DNA of 64,000 bases from assembly GCF_900583165.1 (NCBI RefSeq), contig NZ_UTKY01000095.1, positions 368,673-432,672 of the forward strand, in the 5' to 3' direction. Below, in pieces: positions 34,189-42,964 of the stretch. The DNA is from Pseudomonas viridiflava. GTDB taxonomy: Bacteria; Pseudomonadota; Gammaproteobacteria; Pseudomonadales; Pseudomonadaceae. Every line of letters starts with the position of its first letter. Position 1 is the first letter of the stretch. The position numbers were made by a program, and so were the translations under genes. The notes beneath the pieces are model-generated. The model did not search any database, had not been told where the DNA came from, and saw only the letters and a program-made list of their open reading frames with translations.

Positions 34189-35871
34189 CTACAGCTGATA
34201 GCTGAAACTCACTGAGTACCGCGGCCGCCGGTCAAAGTTATCCAGCGCCACATCCGACATCGGCTTGGCCGCTTCCAGCGCAATGTTGTAGTACTTCGCA
34301 TCGCCAAAACGCAGGCCCACCGCCGCCGAGGACATGTCGTTGCCTTTGACGGGCAGGTCGTTGTACCAGGTCTTGGCGCGATCCAAGACCACGTACGGCT
34401 GCAGCACCCTCACCCAGTCACCGGCGCGGTTGTAGCTGTAGTTGACCTCATAGGCCACGCCCCAGCCCTTGTCGCCAGTACCTTGATCGTCCGGGTAGCC
34501 ACGGCCAAAATTCTGCCCGCCGAAGGTGGCGTGTTCGCTGTCGGGCAGGTTGTCGTTGCTCCAGTACAACGCGCCCGACAGCACCCCTTGCCAGTTGTCG
34601 AACAGCTTGTTGCTCTGCACGCCGGACAGACGCACACGGAAGAAGTCCAGGTCTGGCTTGAGCCCGCCAAAGTCGGTGTGAGTCTTGGCGCCCATGCCGT
34701 TGATGCCTTGGTACACCCCCGCGCTGAGGATGCGCAGTTGGGTGGTGTCGGCCTTGCGCCAGTCGCCCTCGACGGCCAGGGCGCGCAGGTTGGTTTGCAG
34801 TTCGAAGCGTTGCGGGAAACCTTCCAGTTGGTAGCGGTTGGTCTGGTCGACGGCGTAGAGGCGTGTGCCCAGGGTGAGGGACTCGTTGGGTGAGGCAATA
34901 ACCGGGTGGCTGACGCCGATGGAGTAGCGGTCGATGGCCTGGTGCGGCTTGAGCTTAAGGCCGTTGTCCAGTTGCACGCTGGTGCTGGGATCGGCGCGGT
35001 AGCGCTCGCCCGACAGCAGCAATTGGGTGCCCTCGGCATTGATGAATTGGCTGTAGGCCGCGCGGTAGTAATGCTCTTTGTCATCCCCCGGTGGGAACAG
35101 GCCACTGATGCTCAGTTGCTCGCCCACCGAGGTATGCGAGTTGCTGGTGCCGGTCAGCAGCGCCTGGGTGCTGCCCCGGCTGGACTCGGTGAGGCTCATG
35201 CTGGTGGTGAAGGGTTTGCGGCTGGCGGTGATCTGCATGCGGGTGCCGCCGTCGGTGGTGCCAGGCGGTGGCACCTGGGCTTGCAAGGTAACGCCGGGAA
35301 TCGCGCTCATCAGGGTGGTGTAGCGCTCGAAGGTCTTGCGGGTGAGCGGGCGTTCGGCTTTGAGTTTTTCCGCCAGCTTGTCCACGTAGGCCGATACCGA
35401 GCCAATGTCGCCTTGCAGTTGGTAGTCGCGGATATAGCCCTCCACCAGCACCACATGCACCAGGCCGCCTTCGAACTGTTGTTGGGGCAGAAAGGCATAG
35501 GACAGCAGGTAACCGTCCTCCTGATAGCGGCGCGTGATGCTGCGCGTGGCTTCGATCAATTGCGCCAGGTTGGTCTCACGGCCAATCAACGGTTCGAAGG
35601 CCTTGGCCACTTCCGTGAGCGGGTACACCGTGCCGCCGTCGATCTGCAGTTTGCGGATGGTGACTTTGGTGTCCATCAGTAGGGGTTGGGCCTCGGTGGC
35701 GGCGGGCGTCGGCAGTTGAGTTTGCGGGGCAACGGGGCGGTAGGCATCGGCGGGCAGGTTGGGCACCGGCAGGGTGCGGACCGTATCGTTACTATTGAGG
35801 AAGCTGGGTAGGGTATCGGCGCAGGCGTAGGTACTGAGGGAGAGCAATAACAACGGCGTAAAAGCGCGCAT
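34189..35871 (-). CDS. TpsB-type outer-membrane transporter (ShlB/FhaC/HecB family)
   Basis: The 560-residue protein has a signal peptide (AFTPLLLLSLSTYACAD), a Pro-rich linker, POTRA domains (FEPLIGRETNLAQLIEATRSITRRYQEDGYLLSYAFLP; VEGYIRDYQLQG) and a 16-strand-type beta barrel ending in RYSVSFSYQL with a suitable C-terminal residue. Such proteins export one partner protein across the outer membrane. ATG 35871 is preceded by GGAGTG. No classical TpsA gene is nearby; the upstream gene encodes a repeat lipoprotein instead. Confidence 0.9.
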   Translation of the reverse strand: MRAFTPLLLLSLSTYACADTLPSFLNSNDTVRTLPVPNLPADAYRPVAPQTQLPTPAATEAQPLLMDTKVTIRKLQIDGGTVYPLTEVAKAFEPLIGRETNLAQLIEATRSITRRYQEDGYLLSYAFLPQQQFEGGLVHVVLVEGYIRDYQLQGDIGSVSAYVDKLAEKLKAERPLTRKTFERYTTLMSAIPGVTLQAQVPPPGTTDGGTRMQITASRKPFTTSMSLTESSRGSTQALLTGTSNSHTSVGEQLSISGLFPPGDDKEHYYRAAYSQFINAEGTQLLLSGERYRADPSTSVQLDNGLKLKPHQAIDRYSIGVSHPVIASPNESLTLGTRLYAVDQTNRYQLEGFPQRFELQTNLRALAVEGDWRKADTTQLRILSAGVYQGINGMGAKTHTDFGGLKPDLDFFRVRLSGVQSNKLFDNWQGVLSGALYWSNDNLPDSEHATFGGQNFGRGYPDDQGTGDKGWGVAYEVNYSYNRAGDWVRVLQPYVVLDRAKTWYNDLPVKGNDMSSAAVGLRFGDAKYYNIALEAAKPMSDVALDNFDRRPRYSVSFSYQL

Positions 35872-35969
35872 AGGACACTCCATGGTCAAAACTGCAGCAG
35901 CGTTTCGCAGATGCCCGCCGGGCTCTGAGGGCGCGGTTCGGGTTTTTCTAGGGCGCTTCATTCGCCCAT

Positions 35970-36002
35970 AAAAAAGACGAGAGGCTTATCAGGTCTCTCG
36001 TC
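35970..36002 (-). terminator. Intrinsic terminator between the repeat lipoprotein and TpsB genes
   Basis: Read on the minus strand, GACGAGAG pairs with CTCTCGTC across an 11-base loop and is followed at once by TTTTTT. It lies downstream of the lipoprotein gene and upstream of the TpsB gene, so it should lower read-through into the latter. Confidence 0.8.
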
Positions 36003-36055
36003 TCAACCAAGCGTAGGCGCTGTAGGTGAGGCCGTCTAATCGGCCAGGTGCGATT

Positions 36056-37576
36056 CTATTTTTTCAGGCCACCGAGCAGACCGCCCAGCAGACCGCCGTT
36101 GGTGGTGGTACCTGCACCGGCGGAGGCTGATGCGCTGCCCCCCAGGGCCAGGCCGCCACCGAGCAGACCACCGCTGGTGCCGGTGCCGCCAGTGACCAAG
36201 CCACCGATGGAGGCAACGGTGCCGCCGACTGCGGTCACGGTGCCGCCCAGGGCGTTCGTGACCGGGTTGGCATGGGTGCCGCTGATGGCGCCGCCGAGGT
36301 TGCTGACCGCACCGCCGACCTTAGTCACCAGGCCGTTGACCGGGGCGCCCAGGCCAGTAGCGTTGCCGACGTTTTGAGTGAGGCTGGTGACGCCGCTGGT
36401 CACAGGGTTGAGGCCATTGCCCAGGACGCTGGTCACTTGTGCAATCGGTGCGCCCGCTGCGGTGTTGGGCACACCGCTGCCGCCCAGGAGCGTGCCCAGA
36501 GAGGCCACGGTGCCGCCGGCTCTGGCGCCGGTGATGCCGGTTGCGCTGACCAGGCCATTGGTGTTGCCTGCATCCAGGCCGTTGCTGGCACCGGCGATCA
36601 CGCCGCCGATAAGTTCAGCCAGGCCCAGTTGATTGGCGCTGCCGCCCGAACCACTGCCACTGCCACCGCTGCCGTCTGCCGAAGGATCGACATAACCGCT
36701 GGCCTTGCCGACCACGGTGCCTACACCGTTGAGCACGTCGCCCACGGCGCCGGTCACAGGGTTGTTGGCGCCACCGGCACTGGCGACCTTATCGCCCAGC
36801 CCATCAACGGTCGTGCCGACTTTTTCCAGCAGGCCGCCCACAGGGCTGTCGAGGCCGGTGGCCGTGCCGACTTTACCGGTGGTGTTCTCTACCAGGGATA
36901 CCACCGGTACCAGCACTTTCGCGCCTACGGTGTTGGTCACCGAACCGAGCGGGCCGGTGGTGCTGGCGGTGCTGAGGGTGTCGCCGAGCATGGTCACCAC
37001 GTTGCCGACTTTGCCGACCACTTGGCCCACGGCTGGCGCTGCGGTGCCCACTACCGGGACTTGGCCGAGCAGGGTGGCGACGTTCGAACCGGTAACGGTC
37101 ACGCCATCGCCCAGGTCGGATACACCGTTGGCCACGCCGGCGACGGTTTTGCCCAGGGCATTGCTGTCGGTACCCAGCGAGCCCAGCCCGTCTGACAGGC
37201 CGGTGCCGATGCTGCTGACGGCGGTGCCAGTCGCGGTCACCAGGCCGCGGGTGGTGGCGCCTACGATCGGCAAACTGCCCAGGGTGGTGCCCAGGCTGCT
37301 GACGGTGCCGCCGAGGTCGGTCACCGTATCGCCGACAGTGTCGGCGACATTGGCGGTGACCAGCGTGCTTGTGGTGGTACCTGGATTTGTGCCCGGATCA
37401 GTACCTGGATCAGTGCCCGGGTCGGTGCCACCACCGCTGCCACCACCGGCGCCAGCTGAAGAGGAAGAACCACCGCTGCTATGTCCGCCACCACCGCTGC
37501 TGCAACCGCCGAGTGCCAGGGCTACTGCCAGGGCTAATACGCTACTTGCTCTCCAAAACACGAATTGAGTTTTCAT
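36056..37576 (-). CDS. Gly/Ser-rich repeat lipoprotein with DPGT repeats, TpsB-linked
   Basis: The 506-residue protein begins with a lipoprotein signal ending in ALALGGC (Cys25), then a Gly/Ser run and four tetrapeptides (DPGT three times, NPGT once). The rest is built of imperfect repeats rich in Gly, Val, Thr and Leu of the type TVxxLGxTVSSLG and PVxGLVxKVG, ending GGLLGGLLGGLKK. Annotation pipelines often name similar proteins 'collagen-like triple helix repeat', though regular GXY repeats are not obvious. AAGGAA precedes the ATG; a longer frame to 37699 lacks support. It shares strand and neighbourhood with a TpsB transporter, which makes it a candidate surface or secreted partner. Function is unknown. 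Confidence 0.8.
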   Translation of the reverse strand: MKTQFVFWRASSVLALAVALALGGCSSGGGGHSSGGSSSSAGAGGGSGGGTDPGTDPGTDPGTNPGTTTSTLVTANVADTVGDTVTDLGGTVSSLGTTLGSLPIVGATTRGLVTATGTAVSSIGTGLSDGLGSLGTDSNALGKTVAGVANGVSDLGDGVTVTGSNVATLLGQVPVVGTAAPAVGQVVGKVGNVVTMLGDTLSTASTTGPLGSVTNTVGAKVLVPVVSLVENTTGKVGTATGLDSPVGGLLEKVGTTVDGLGDKVASAGGANNPVTGAVGDVLNGVGTVVGKASGYVDPSADGSGGSGSGSGGSANQLGLAELIGGVIAGASNGLDAGNTNGLVSATGITGARAGGTVASLGTLLGGSGVPNTAAGAPIAQVTSVLGNGLNPVTSGVTSLTQNVGNATGLGAPVNGLVTKVGGAVSNLGGAISGTHANPVTNALGGTVTAVGGTVASIGGLVTGGTGTSGGLLGGGLALGGSASASAGAGTTTNGGLLGGLLGGLKK

Positions 37577-37810
37577 GATGTGAGTTCCTTGCACCTGTAC
37601 AACCTTGGTTGTCTTCAAACCCTCGCTGCTTCTTGGGGCAGCGATGCGTTTGTCCGTAAGGTCATAAGAATCGCAAGCGCGGTTTGTAACCATTCTCAAC
37701 TTGGTATTAACGATTTATATACTGGCGCTAGATTCGGGCTTTACGGTTAATGCCAATGATGTACTTAAGGGATATTTCAAGATGTATATATGTTAAAAAT
37801 CAGTAGCTTG
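37577..37810. promoter_or_regulatory. AT-rich upstream region of the repeat lipoprotein gene
   Basis: This stretch is much poorer in GC than the genes around it and should carry the leftward promoter of the lipoprotein gene. I see AT-rich blocks (TTAACGATTTATATAC near 37707) but no box convincing enough to name. Confidence 0.4.
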
Positions 37811-37841
37811 AATAAGAAAAGCGGGCTTCTAAAAGCCCGCT
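37811..37841 (-). terminator. Intrinsic terminator after the MaoC-like gene
   Basis: AGCGGGCTT and AAGCCCGCT form a perfect nine-base-pair stem with a four-base loop (37820-37841). On the minus strand it is followed by TTTCTTATTC. It ends the leftward SDR-MaoC transcript. Confidence 0.8.
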
Positions 37842-37879
37842 AATACTTAGGGTGTATATATACAATTAACCAGTTTATT

Positions 37880-38728
37880 TCATGCGATTGGCTGCCACTT
37901 CCCGACCATATGTTCAATCTCCCCGGTGCCTTTGAGCAATAACTCGCCGCTGGAACCAGCCGCGCTGGCCAATAACCTGACTTCACTGGGCAGGCGTACG
38001 GGCTTGCGAAACTCAACAGAAATTTCAATGTTGGCGGCGGGCAAGTGTTCGCCCAGGGCGGCGAGGGTATGCGCCTTGTTCCACAGCCCATGGGCGATAG
38101 CTTGAGGGAACCCGAACAACTTGGCCGTAAGCGCGCTGAGATGGATCGGGTTGTAGTCGCCGGACACCCGGGCATAGCGCCGGCCGATATCGGCGGCGGC
38201 AGGCCAACGGGCCAGTTCGCTGATGTGGGTGGGGGTGGGCAGCGCTTCATCGGTGGTTTCGCCTTCGAGCTTCACGCCACGGCACAGCATGCGACTCTCG
38301 GCTTCCCACAGCAGGCCGAGGCTGTCTTCGGCGGTGGTCACCAGGTCAAACGTCGCGCCCTTGGGGTGGGGCTTGAGGTTCTGCGCGTGCACGGCGAGGG
38401 TCAGGTCGCTTAGGCCACCGAGGGGGCGATGAATACGGATTCGATTGCTCAGGTGGATCAACCCCAGCAGTGGGAAGGGGAACGACTTGTCAGTGAGCAC
38501 CTGCATCTGCAGGCCGAACGCAAGAATATGCGGATAAGTCGCCGGCAAAATCGGGCTGTCGGCAAAGCCGCAGACCTTGCGATACGCGGCCACGTCCTGG
38601 GGATTAATACGCACCCGGCAACGCAAGCCCGTTTCGGGCAGGGTGTTACCGGTGATCTTGCGCTTGAGCGCCGCGCGCCAGTACAGCGGCGGTAAAGACG
38701 GCGCGCTGCCTAATGTTTGCCATTGCAT
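37880..38728 (-). CDS. MaoC-like dehydratase domain protein
   Basis: The 282-residue protein has the hot-dog fold hydratase signature in its C-terminal half: YARVSGDYNPIHLSALTAKLFGFPQAIAHGLWNKAHTLA carries the catalytic Asp and His of (R)-specific enoyl-CoA hydratases. The N-terminal half resembles a degenerate second hot-dog domain. It probably hydrates an enoyl thioester. ATG 38728 has GGAG eight bases upstream. It follows the SDR gene by two bases, so they form one operon opposite a thiolase. Confidence 0.85.
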   Translation of the reverse strand: MQWQTLGSAPSLPPLYWRAALKRKITGNTLPETGLRCRVRINPQDVAAYRKVCGFADSPILPATYPHILAFGLQMQVLTDKSFPFPLLGLIHLSNRIRIHRPLGGLSDLTLAVHAQNLKPHPKGATFDLVTTAEDSLGLLWEAESRMLCRGVKLEGETTDEALPTPTHISELARWPAAADIGRRYARVSGDYNPIHLSALTAKLFGFPQAIAHGLWNKAHTLAALGEHLPAANIEISVEFRKPVRLPSEVRLLASAAGSSGELLLKGTGEIEHMVGKWQPIA

Positions 38729-38730
38729 GC

Positions 38731-40074
38731 TTACGCTCCCAAAAGACTTTGCCCACACACCCGCAGCGCTTGCCCGCTGACCGCACCGCTGCCCGGCTGG
38801 CCGAGCCAGGCCACCGCTTCGGCGACATCCTGGGGCAAACCGCCCTGGCCCAGGGTGCTCATGCGGCGCCCGGCTTCACGCAGGGCGAACGGAATGTGCG
38901 CAGTCATCTGGGTTTCGATAAACCCAGGCGCCACGGCATTGATGCTGATGCCGCGCTCCTTAAGACGCGGTGCCCAGGCCTGCGCGAGGCCAATCAACCC
39001 AGCTTTACTCGCTGCGTAATTGGTTTGCCCACGGTTACCCGCAATGCCGCTGATGGAGGCCAGCAACACCACGCGGGCGTTGTCGTGCAGGGTGCCGCTA
39101 TCGAGCAGCGCCTGGGTCAACACCTGTGGCGCATTCAGGTTCACGGCCAGTACCGCGTCCCAATATTCCGGGGTCATGTTGGCGAGGGTTTTATCGCGGG
39201 TGATACCGGCGTTGTGCACCAGGATGTCGAGGCCGTCGGGCAAGTGTTCGATCAACTGGCTGGCGGCGTCTTCGGCGCAGATATCCAGCACGACGGTGCG
39301 CGCGCCCAGGCGGGCGGCGAGGGCTTCGAGGTCGGACTTGGCCTGGGGCACATCCAGCAGGATCACTTCTGCACCGTCGCGGGCCAGGGTTTCGGCGATG
39401 GACGCGCCGATGCCACGGGCGGCGCCGGTGACCAGCGCCTTGCGACCGGCCAGGGGGCGAGTCCAATCCTCAACCGGGGTGGCGCAGGCTTGCAGGCGAA
39501 TGACCTGGCCCGAGATATAGGCGCTTTTGGGCGAGAGGAAGAAACGCAGCGCGCCTTCCAACTGATCTTCAGCACCGTCGCCTACGTAAAGCAGTTGCAA
39601 CACGCCGCCGTTGCGCAGTTCTTTGGCGAGCGAGCGGCTGAACCCTTCGAGCGCACGTTGGGCGCTGGCGGCGAACGGGTCGTCGAGGCTTTCGGGGGCA
39701 CGGCCAAGGATGACCAAGTGCGCGCTGTTATCCAGGTTTTTCAGCAACGGCTGGAAGAACTCGCGCAATTGCTTGAGCTGGTCGGTGTGCTGCAACTCGC
39801 TGGCATCAAAGACGACAGCCTTGAGCCTGGGGCCGTGGCCGGGAATCCAGGTCGAGCCCTCGGCGCCATAGGTATAAGTGGCGTCGGTGAGTTTGTGGGC
39901 AAATGCCTGCACCCTGGCCGTGAGGGCACCGCCACCTAGCAGCAGCGCACCTTCCACCGGGCGCAGGCGTCCGGCTTGCCAGCGCTCCAGGCGTACCGGT
40001 GACGGCAGGCCAATGGCGGCGACCAGGCGATGGCCGAGGCTTGAGTTGGCGAAGTCGATATAACGGTCAGACAT
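38731..40074 (-). CDS. Long 3-oxoacyl-thioester reductase (FabG4-like SDR)
   Basis: The 447-residue protein has a degenerate N-terminal Rossmann-like part (about 1-200) and a complete SDR domain after it: GAARGIGASIAETLARDG for cofactor binding, HNAGITRDKTLANM, LASISGIAGN with the Ser and TNYAASKAG with the catalytic Tyr and Lys. This two-part build is typical of high-molecular-weight FabG (FabG4). It likely reduces 3-oxoacyl-CoA or -ACP with NAD(P)H. The pair thiolase/SDR matches PA4785-PA4786. Confidence 0.9.
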   Translation of the reverse strand: MSDRYIDFANSSLGHRLVAAIGLPSPVRLERWQAGRLRPVEGALLLGGGALTARVQAFAHKLTDATYTYGAEGSTWIPGHGPRLKAVVFDASELQHTDQLKQLREFFQPLLKNLDNSAHLVILGRAPESLDDPFAASAQRALEGFSRSLAKELRNGGVLQLLYVGDGAEDQLEGALRFFLSPKSAYISGQVIRLQACATPVEDWTRPLAGRKALVTGAARGIGASIAETLARDGAEVILLDVPQAKSDLEALAARLGARTVVLDICAEDAASQLIEHLPDGLDILVHNAGITRDKTLANMTPEYWDAVLAVNLNAPQVLTQALLDSGTLHDNARVVLLASISGIAGNRGQTNYAASKAGLIGLAQAWAPRLKERGISINAVAPGFIETQMTAHIPFALREAGRRMSTLGQGGLPQDVAEAVAWLGQPGSGAVSGQALRVCGQSLLGA

Positions 40075-40187
40075 GGAACGCTCTCCGAAGGCTGGGGTTC
40101 AAAGGGTTGACCACCCCTGGGCGGTAGTCGTTCGATCAGCCTAGGCTAGGCTGGATGATTCCACCCACAACCATCAGGGAGCATTCC

Positions 40188-41465
40188 ATGACTCAATTGC
40201 GCCGCGTAGCGATCATCGGCGGTAACCGTATTCCGTTTGCCCGCTCCAATGGCCCCTATGCCACGGCGAGCAACCAGGCAATGCTGACGGCGGCGCTGGA
40301 AGGCTTGATCGAACGCTACAACCTGCATGGCCTGCGCATTGGCGAGGTGGCCGCCGGCGCGGTGCTCAAGCATTCGCGCGATTTCAACCTGACCCGTGAG
40401 TGCGTGCTCGGCTCGCGCCTGTCGCCGCAGACCCCAGCCTATGACATCCAGCAGGCGTGCGGCACCGGGCTTGAAGCGGCGCTGCTGGTGGCCAACAAAA
40501 TTGCCCTGGGCCAGATCGAGTGCGGCATTGCTGGCGGGGTCGACACCACCTCCGACGCACCGATTGGCGTCAACGAAGGGCTACGCAAGCTTTTGCTGCA
40601 GGCCAACCGCAGCAAATCCCTGGGGGAAAAATTAAAACTTCTGTTACAACTTCGTCCCCATCACCTCAAGCCGGAACTGCCGCGCAACGGTGAACCCCGT
40701 ACCGGCTTGTCCATGGGCCAGCATTGCGAGCTGATGGCGCAGACCTGGCAGATCCCCCGTGCCGAGCAGGACCAACTGGCTCTGGAAAGTCACCAGAAAA
40801 TGGCTGCCGCCTACGCCGAAGGCTGGCATAACGACCTGCTCACGCCATTTCTGGGCCTGACCCGCGACAACAATCTGCGCCCGGACCTGACCCTGGAAAA
40901 ACTCGCCACCCTCAAACCCGCCTTCGAACGCAGCGAAAAGGGCACGCTCACCGCCGGCAATTCCACGCCGCTCACCGATGGTGCGTCGCTGGTGCTGTTG
41001 GGCAGTGAGGCGTGGGCCCAGGAACGTGGCTTGCCGATCCTCGCGTACCTGCGCGATGGCGAAGCGGCGGCGGTGGATTTCGTCAACGGCGCTGAAGGCC
41101 TGCTGATGGCACCGGTGTATGCAGTGCCACGCCTGTTGGCAAGGAATGGTCTGACGCTGCAAGACTTCGATTACTACGAGATCCACGAAGCCTTCGCCGC
41201 CCAAGTGTTGTGCACACTTAAGGCCTGGGAGGATGCGGACTACTGCAAATCGCGCCTGGGGCTCGACGCGCCGCTGGGCGCTATCGACCGCAGCCGTTTG
41301 AATGTGAAAGGCAGTTCCCTGGCCGCTGGGCACCCGTTCGCCGCCACCGGTGGGCGTATCGTCGCCAACCTGGCCAAATTGCTGGATGCCGCGGGCAAGG
41401 GGCGCGGGCTGATTTCGATCTGCGCTGCGGGCGGGCAGGGCGTTACCGCGATCATTGAGCGCTGA
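40188..41465 (+). CDS. Acetyl-CoA C-acyltransferase (thiolase, FadI/YfcY-like)
   Basis: The 425-residue thiolase shows all active-site motifs: Cys91 in QQACGTGLEAAL, His333 in YYEIHEAFAAQ, GHPFAATGGR, and Cys412 in ISICAAGGQG. It catalyses either thiolytic cleavage or condensation of acyl-CoA. With the divergent SDR and MaoC genes it could form a beta-oxidation-like or a synthetic (for example hydroxyacyl) route. AGGGAG precedes the ATG. Confidence 0.92.
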   Translation: MTQLRRVAIIGGNRIPFARSNGPYATASNQAMLTAALEGLIERYNLHGLRIGEVAAGAVLKHSRDFNLTRECVLGSRLSPQTPAYDIQQACGTGLEAALLVANKIALGQIECGIAGGVDTTSDAPIGVNEGLRKLLLQANRSKSLGEKLKLLLQLRPHHLKPELPRNGEPRTGLSMGQHCELMAQTWQIPRAEQDQLALESHQKMAAAYAEGWHNDLLTPFLGLTRDNNLRPDLTLEKLATLKPAFERSEKGTLTAGNSTPLTDGASLVLLGSEAWAQERGLPILAYLRDGEAAAVDFVNGAEGLLMAPVYAVPRLLARNGLTLQDFDYYEIHEAFAAQVLCTLKAWEDADYCKSRLGLDAPLGAIDRSRLNVKGSSLAAGHPFAATGGRIVANLAKLLDAAGKGRGLISICAAGGQGVTAIIER

Positions 41466-41589
41466 AACTGGCATATTGGATGCATTCTTAAGCAATCAAC
41501 GGTCGGTAGCCTCTCCCACCGGCGAGCCGATTGCCGTATAACGAGTGCCATACGCGTATTTGGTAATAAAGGACCCACAATAAAAGCTG

Positions 41590-42489
41590 ATGAAGACTCC
41601 TAAACGCATTGAACCCCTGATCGAAGACGGTCTGGTCGACGAAGTGCTGCGCCCACTCATGAGTGGTAAAGAAGCAGCTGTTTATGTGGTGCGCTGCGGC
41701 AATGAATTGCGTTGCGCCAAGGTTTACAAGGAGGCGAACAAACGAAGTTTTCGTCAGGCGTCCGAATACCAGGAAGGCCGGAAGGTGCGTAACAGCCGTC
41801 AGGCCCGAGCCATGGCCAAGGGCTCCAAGTTCGGCAAGAAAGAAACCGAAGATGCCTGGCAGAACGCCGAAGTGGCGGCGTTGTTCCGCCTGGCCGGTGC
41901 GGGCGTTCGCGTGCCTCAGCCGTTCGACTTCCTGGAAGGCGTGCTGCTGATGGAGCTGGTGGCCGACGAGTACGGCGATGCGGCGCCGCGTCTGAACGAC
42001 GTGACGCTCGAGCCTGACCAGGCGCGTGAATACCACGCCTTCCTGATTTCCCAGATCGTGCTGATGCTGTGTACCGGCCTGGTGCACGGTGACTTGTCCG
42101 AGTTCAACGTACTGCTCACGCCAACCGGCCCGGTGATCATCGATCTGCCCCAGGCGGTGGATGCAGCGGGCAATAACCACGCGTTCAGCATGCTGGAGCG
42201 AGATGTGGGCAACATGGCCTCGTACTTCGGGCGCTTTGCCCCAGAGTTGAAGAAGACCAAGTACGCCAAGGAAATGTGGGCGCTGTACGAAGCCGGCACC
42301 TTGCACCCGGCCAGCGTATTGACCGGTGAGTTCGATGAGCCGGAAGAGTTGGCGGACGTGGGCGGTGTGATTCGCGAGATTGAAGCGGCGCGGCTGGATG
42401 AAGAGCGTCGCCAGGCGATTCGGGCGGCGGATGATACGCCGCAGAGCAAAGTGCCCGATGAGCCGCCGCCACCGCCGTGGATGCAATAA
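41590..42489 (+). CDS. RIO1-family serine protein kinase
   Basis: The 299-residue protein has the RIO kinase core: the nucleotide-binding region GKEAAVYVVRCGNELRCAKVYKE, the catalytic loop LVHGDLSEFNVLL with Asp168 and Asn173, and the metal-binding IIDLPQAVD. A Pro-rich tail follows. In P. aeruginosa a RIO-like kinase lies near the PA4785-PA4786 genes. Bacterial RIO kinases have no well-established target. The ribosome binding site is weak. Confidence 0.9.
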   Translation: MKTPKRIEPLIEDGLVDEVLRPLMSGKEAAVYVVRCGNELRCAKVYKEANKRSFRQASEYQEGRKVRNSRQARAMAKGSKFGKKETEDAWQNAEVAALFRLAGAGVRVPQPFDFLEGVLLMELVADEYGDAAPRLNDVTLEPDQAREYHAFLISQIVLMLCTGLVHGDLSEFNVLLTPTGPVIIDLPQAVDAAGNNHAFSMLERDVGNMASYFGRFAPELKKTKYAKEMWALYEAGTLHPASVLTGEFDEPEELADVGGVIREIEAARLDEERRQAIRAADDTPQSKVPDEPPPPPWMQ

Positions 42490-42511
42490 CCCTTGGATAG
42501 TTGAAGATCAA

Positions 42512-42543
42512 AATGTGGGAGGGGGCTTGCCCCCTCCCACATT
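42512..42543. repeat. Collapsed REP palindrome between convergent genes
   Basis: AATGTGGGAGGGGGC and GCCCCCTCCCACATT are separated by TT, a 15-base-pair perfect stem. It lies between the RIO kinase and cueR ends and may act as a two-way terminator. Confidence 0.85.
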
Positions 42544-42562
42544 GGTTTGGTGTACACATTGC

Positions 42563-42964
42563 TCAGGTGCAGCAACTCCCCGACGCCAACTCCTTGAGAA
42601 TCGGGCAGTCCGGGCGATCATCGCCCTGACAGTGCTCCACCAAATCCTGCAACGTATCGCGCAATTGCCCCAGCTCCAGGATCTTCTGGTTCAGCGCCTC
42701 GATATGCTGGCGCGCCAAGGCTTTCACGTCGGCGCTGGCCCGTTGCCGGTCTTGCCACAGGGTCAGCAGTTTGCCGACCTCTTCCAATGAAAACCCCAAG
42801 TCCCGCGAACGCTTGATAAACGCCAGGGTGTGCAAATCATCCGCGCCGTAGACGCGGTAACCGCTGTCGGTGCGGTGGGCGGCTTTGAGCAGGCCGATGG
42901 ATTCGTAGTAGCGAATCATCTTGGCGCTCAGCCCGCTTTGACGTGCGGCTTGGCCGATGTTCAT
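42563..42964 (-). CDS. cueR: Copper-responsive MerR-family regulator CueR
   Basis: The 133-residue protein has a MerR HTH (MNIGQAARQSGLSAKMIRYYE), a dimerisation helix and the Cu(I)-binding loop HCQGDDRPDCP, with two Cys seven residues apart as in CueR, plus a C-terminal SCC. It would sense Cu(I) and activate copA and copZ through promoters with long spacers. It overlaps the copA stop by four bases, so it is co-transcribed with copA. Confidence 0.93.
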   Translation of the reverse strand: MNIGQAARQSGLSAKMIRYYESIGLLKAAHRTDSGYRVYGADDLHTLAFIKRSRDLGFSLEEVGKLLTLWQDRQRASADVKALARQHIEALNQKILELGQLRDTLQDLVEHCQGDDRPDCPILKELASGSCCT

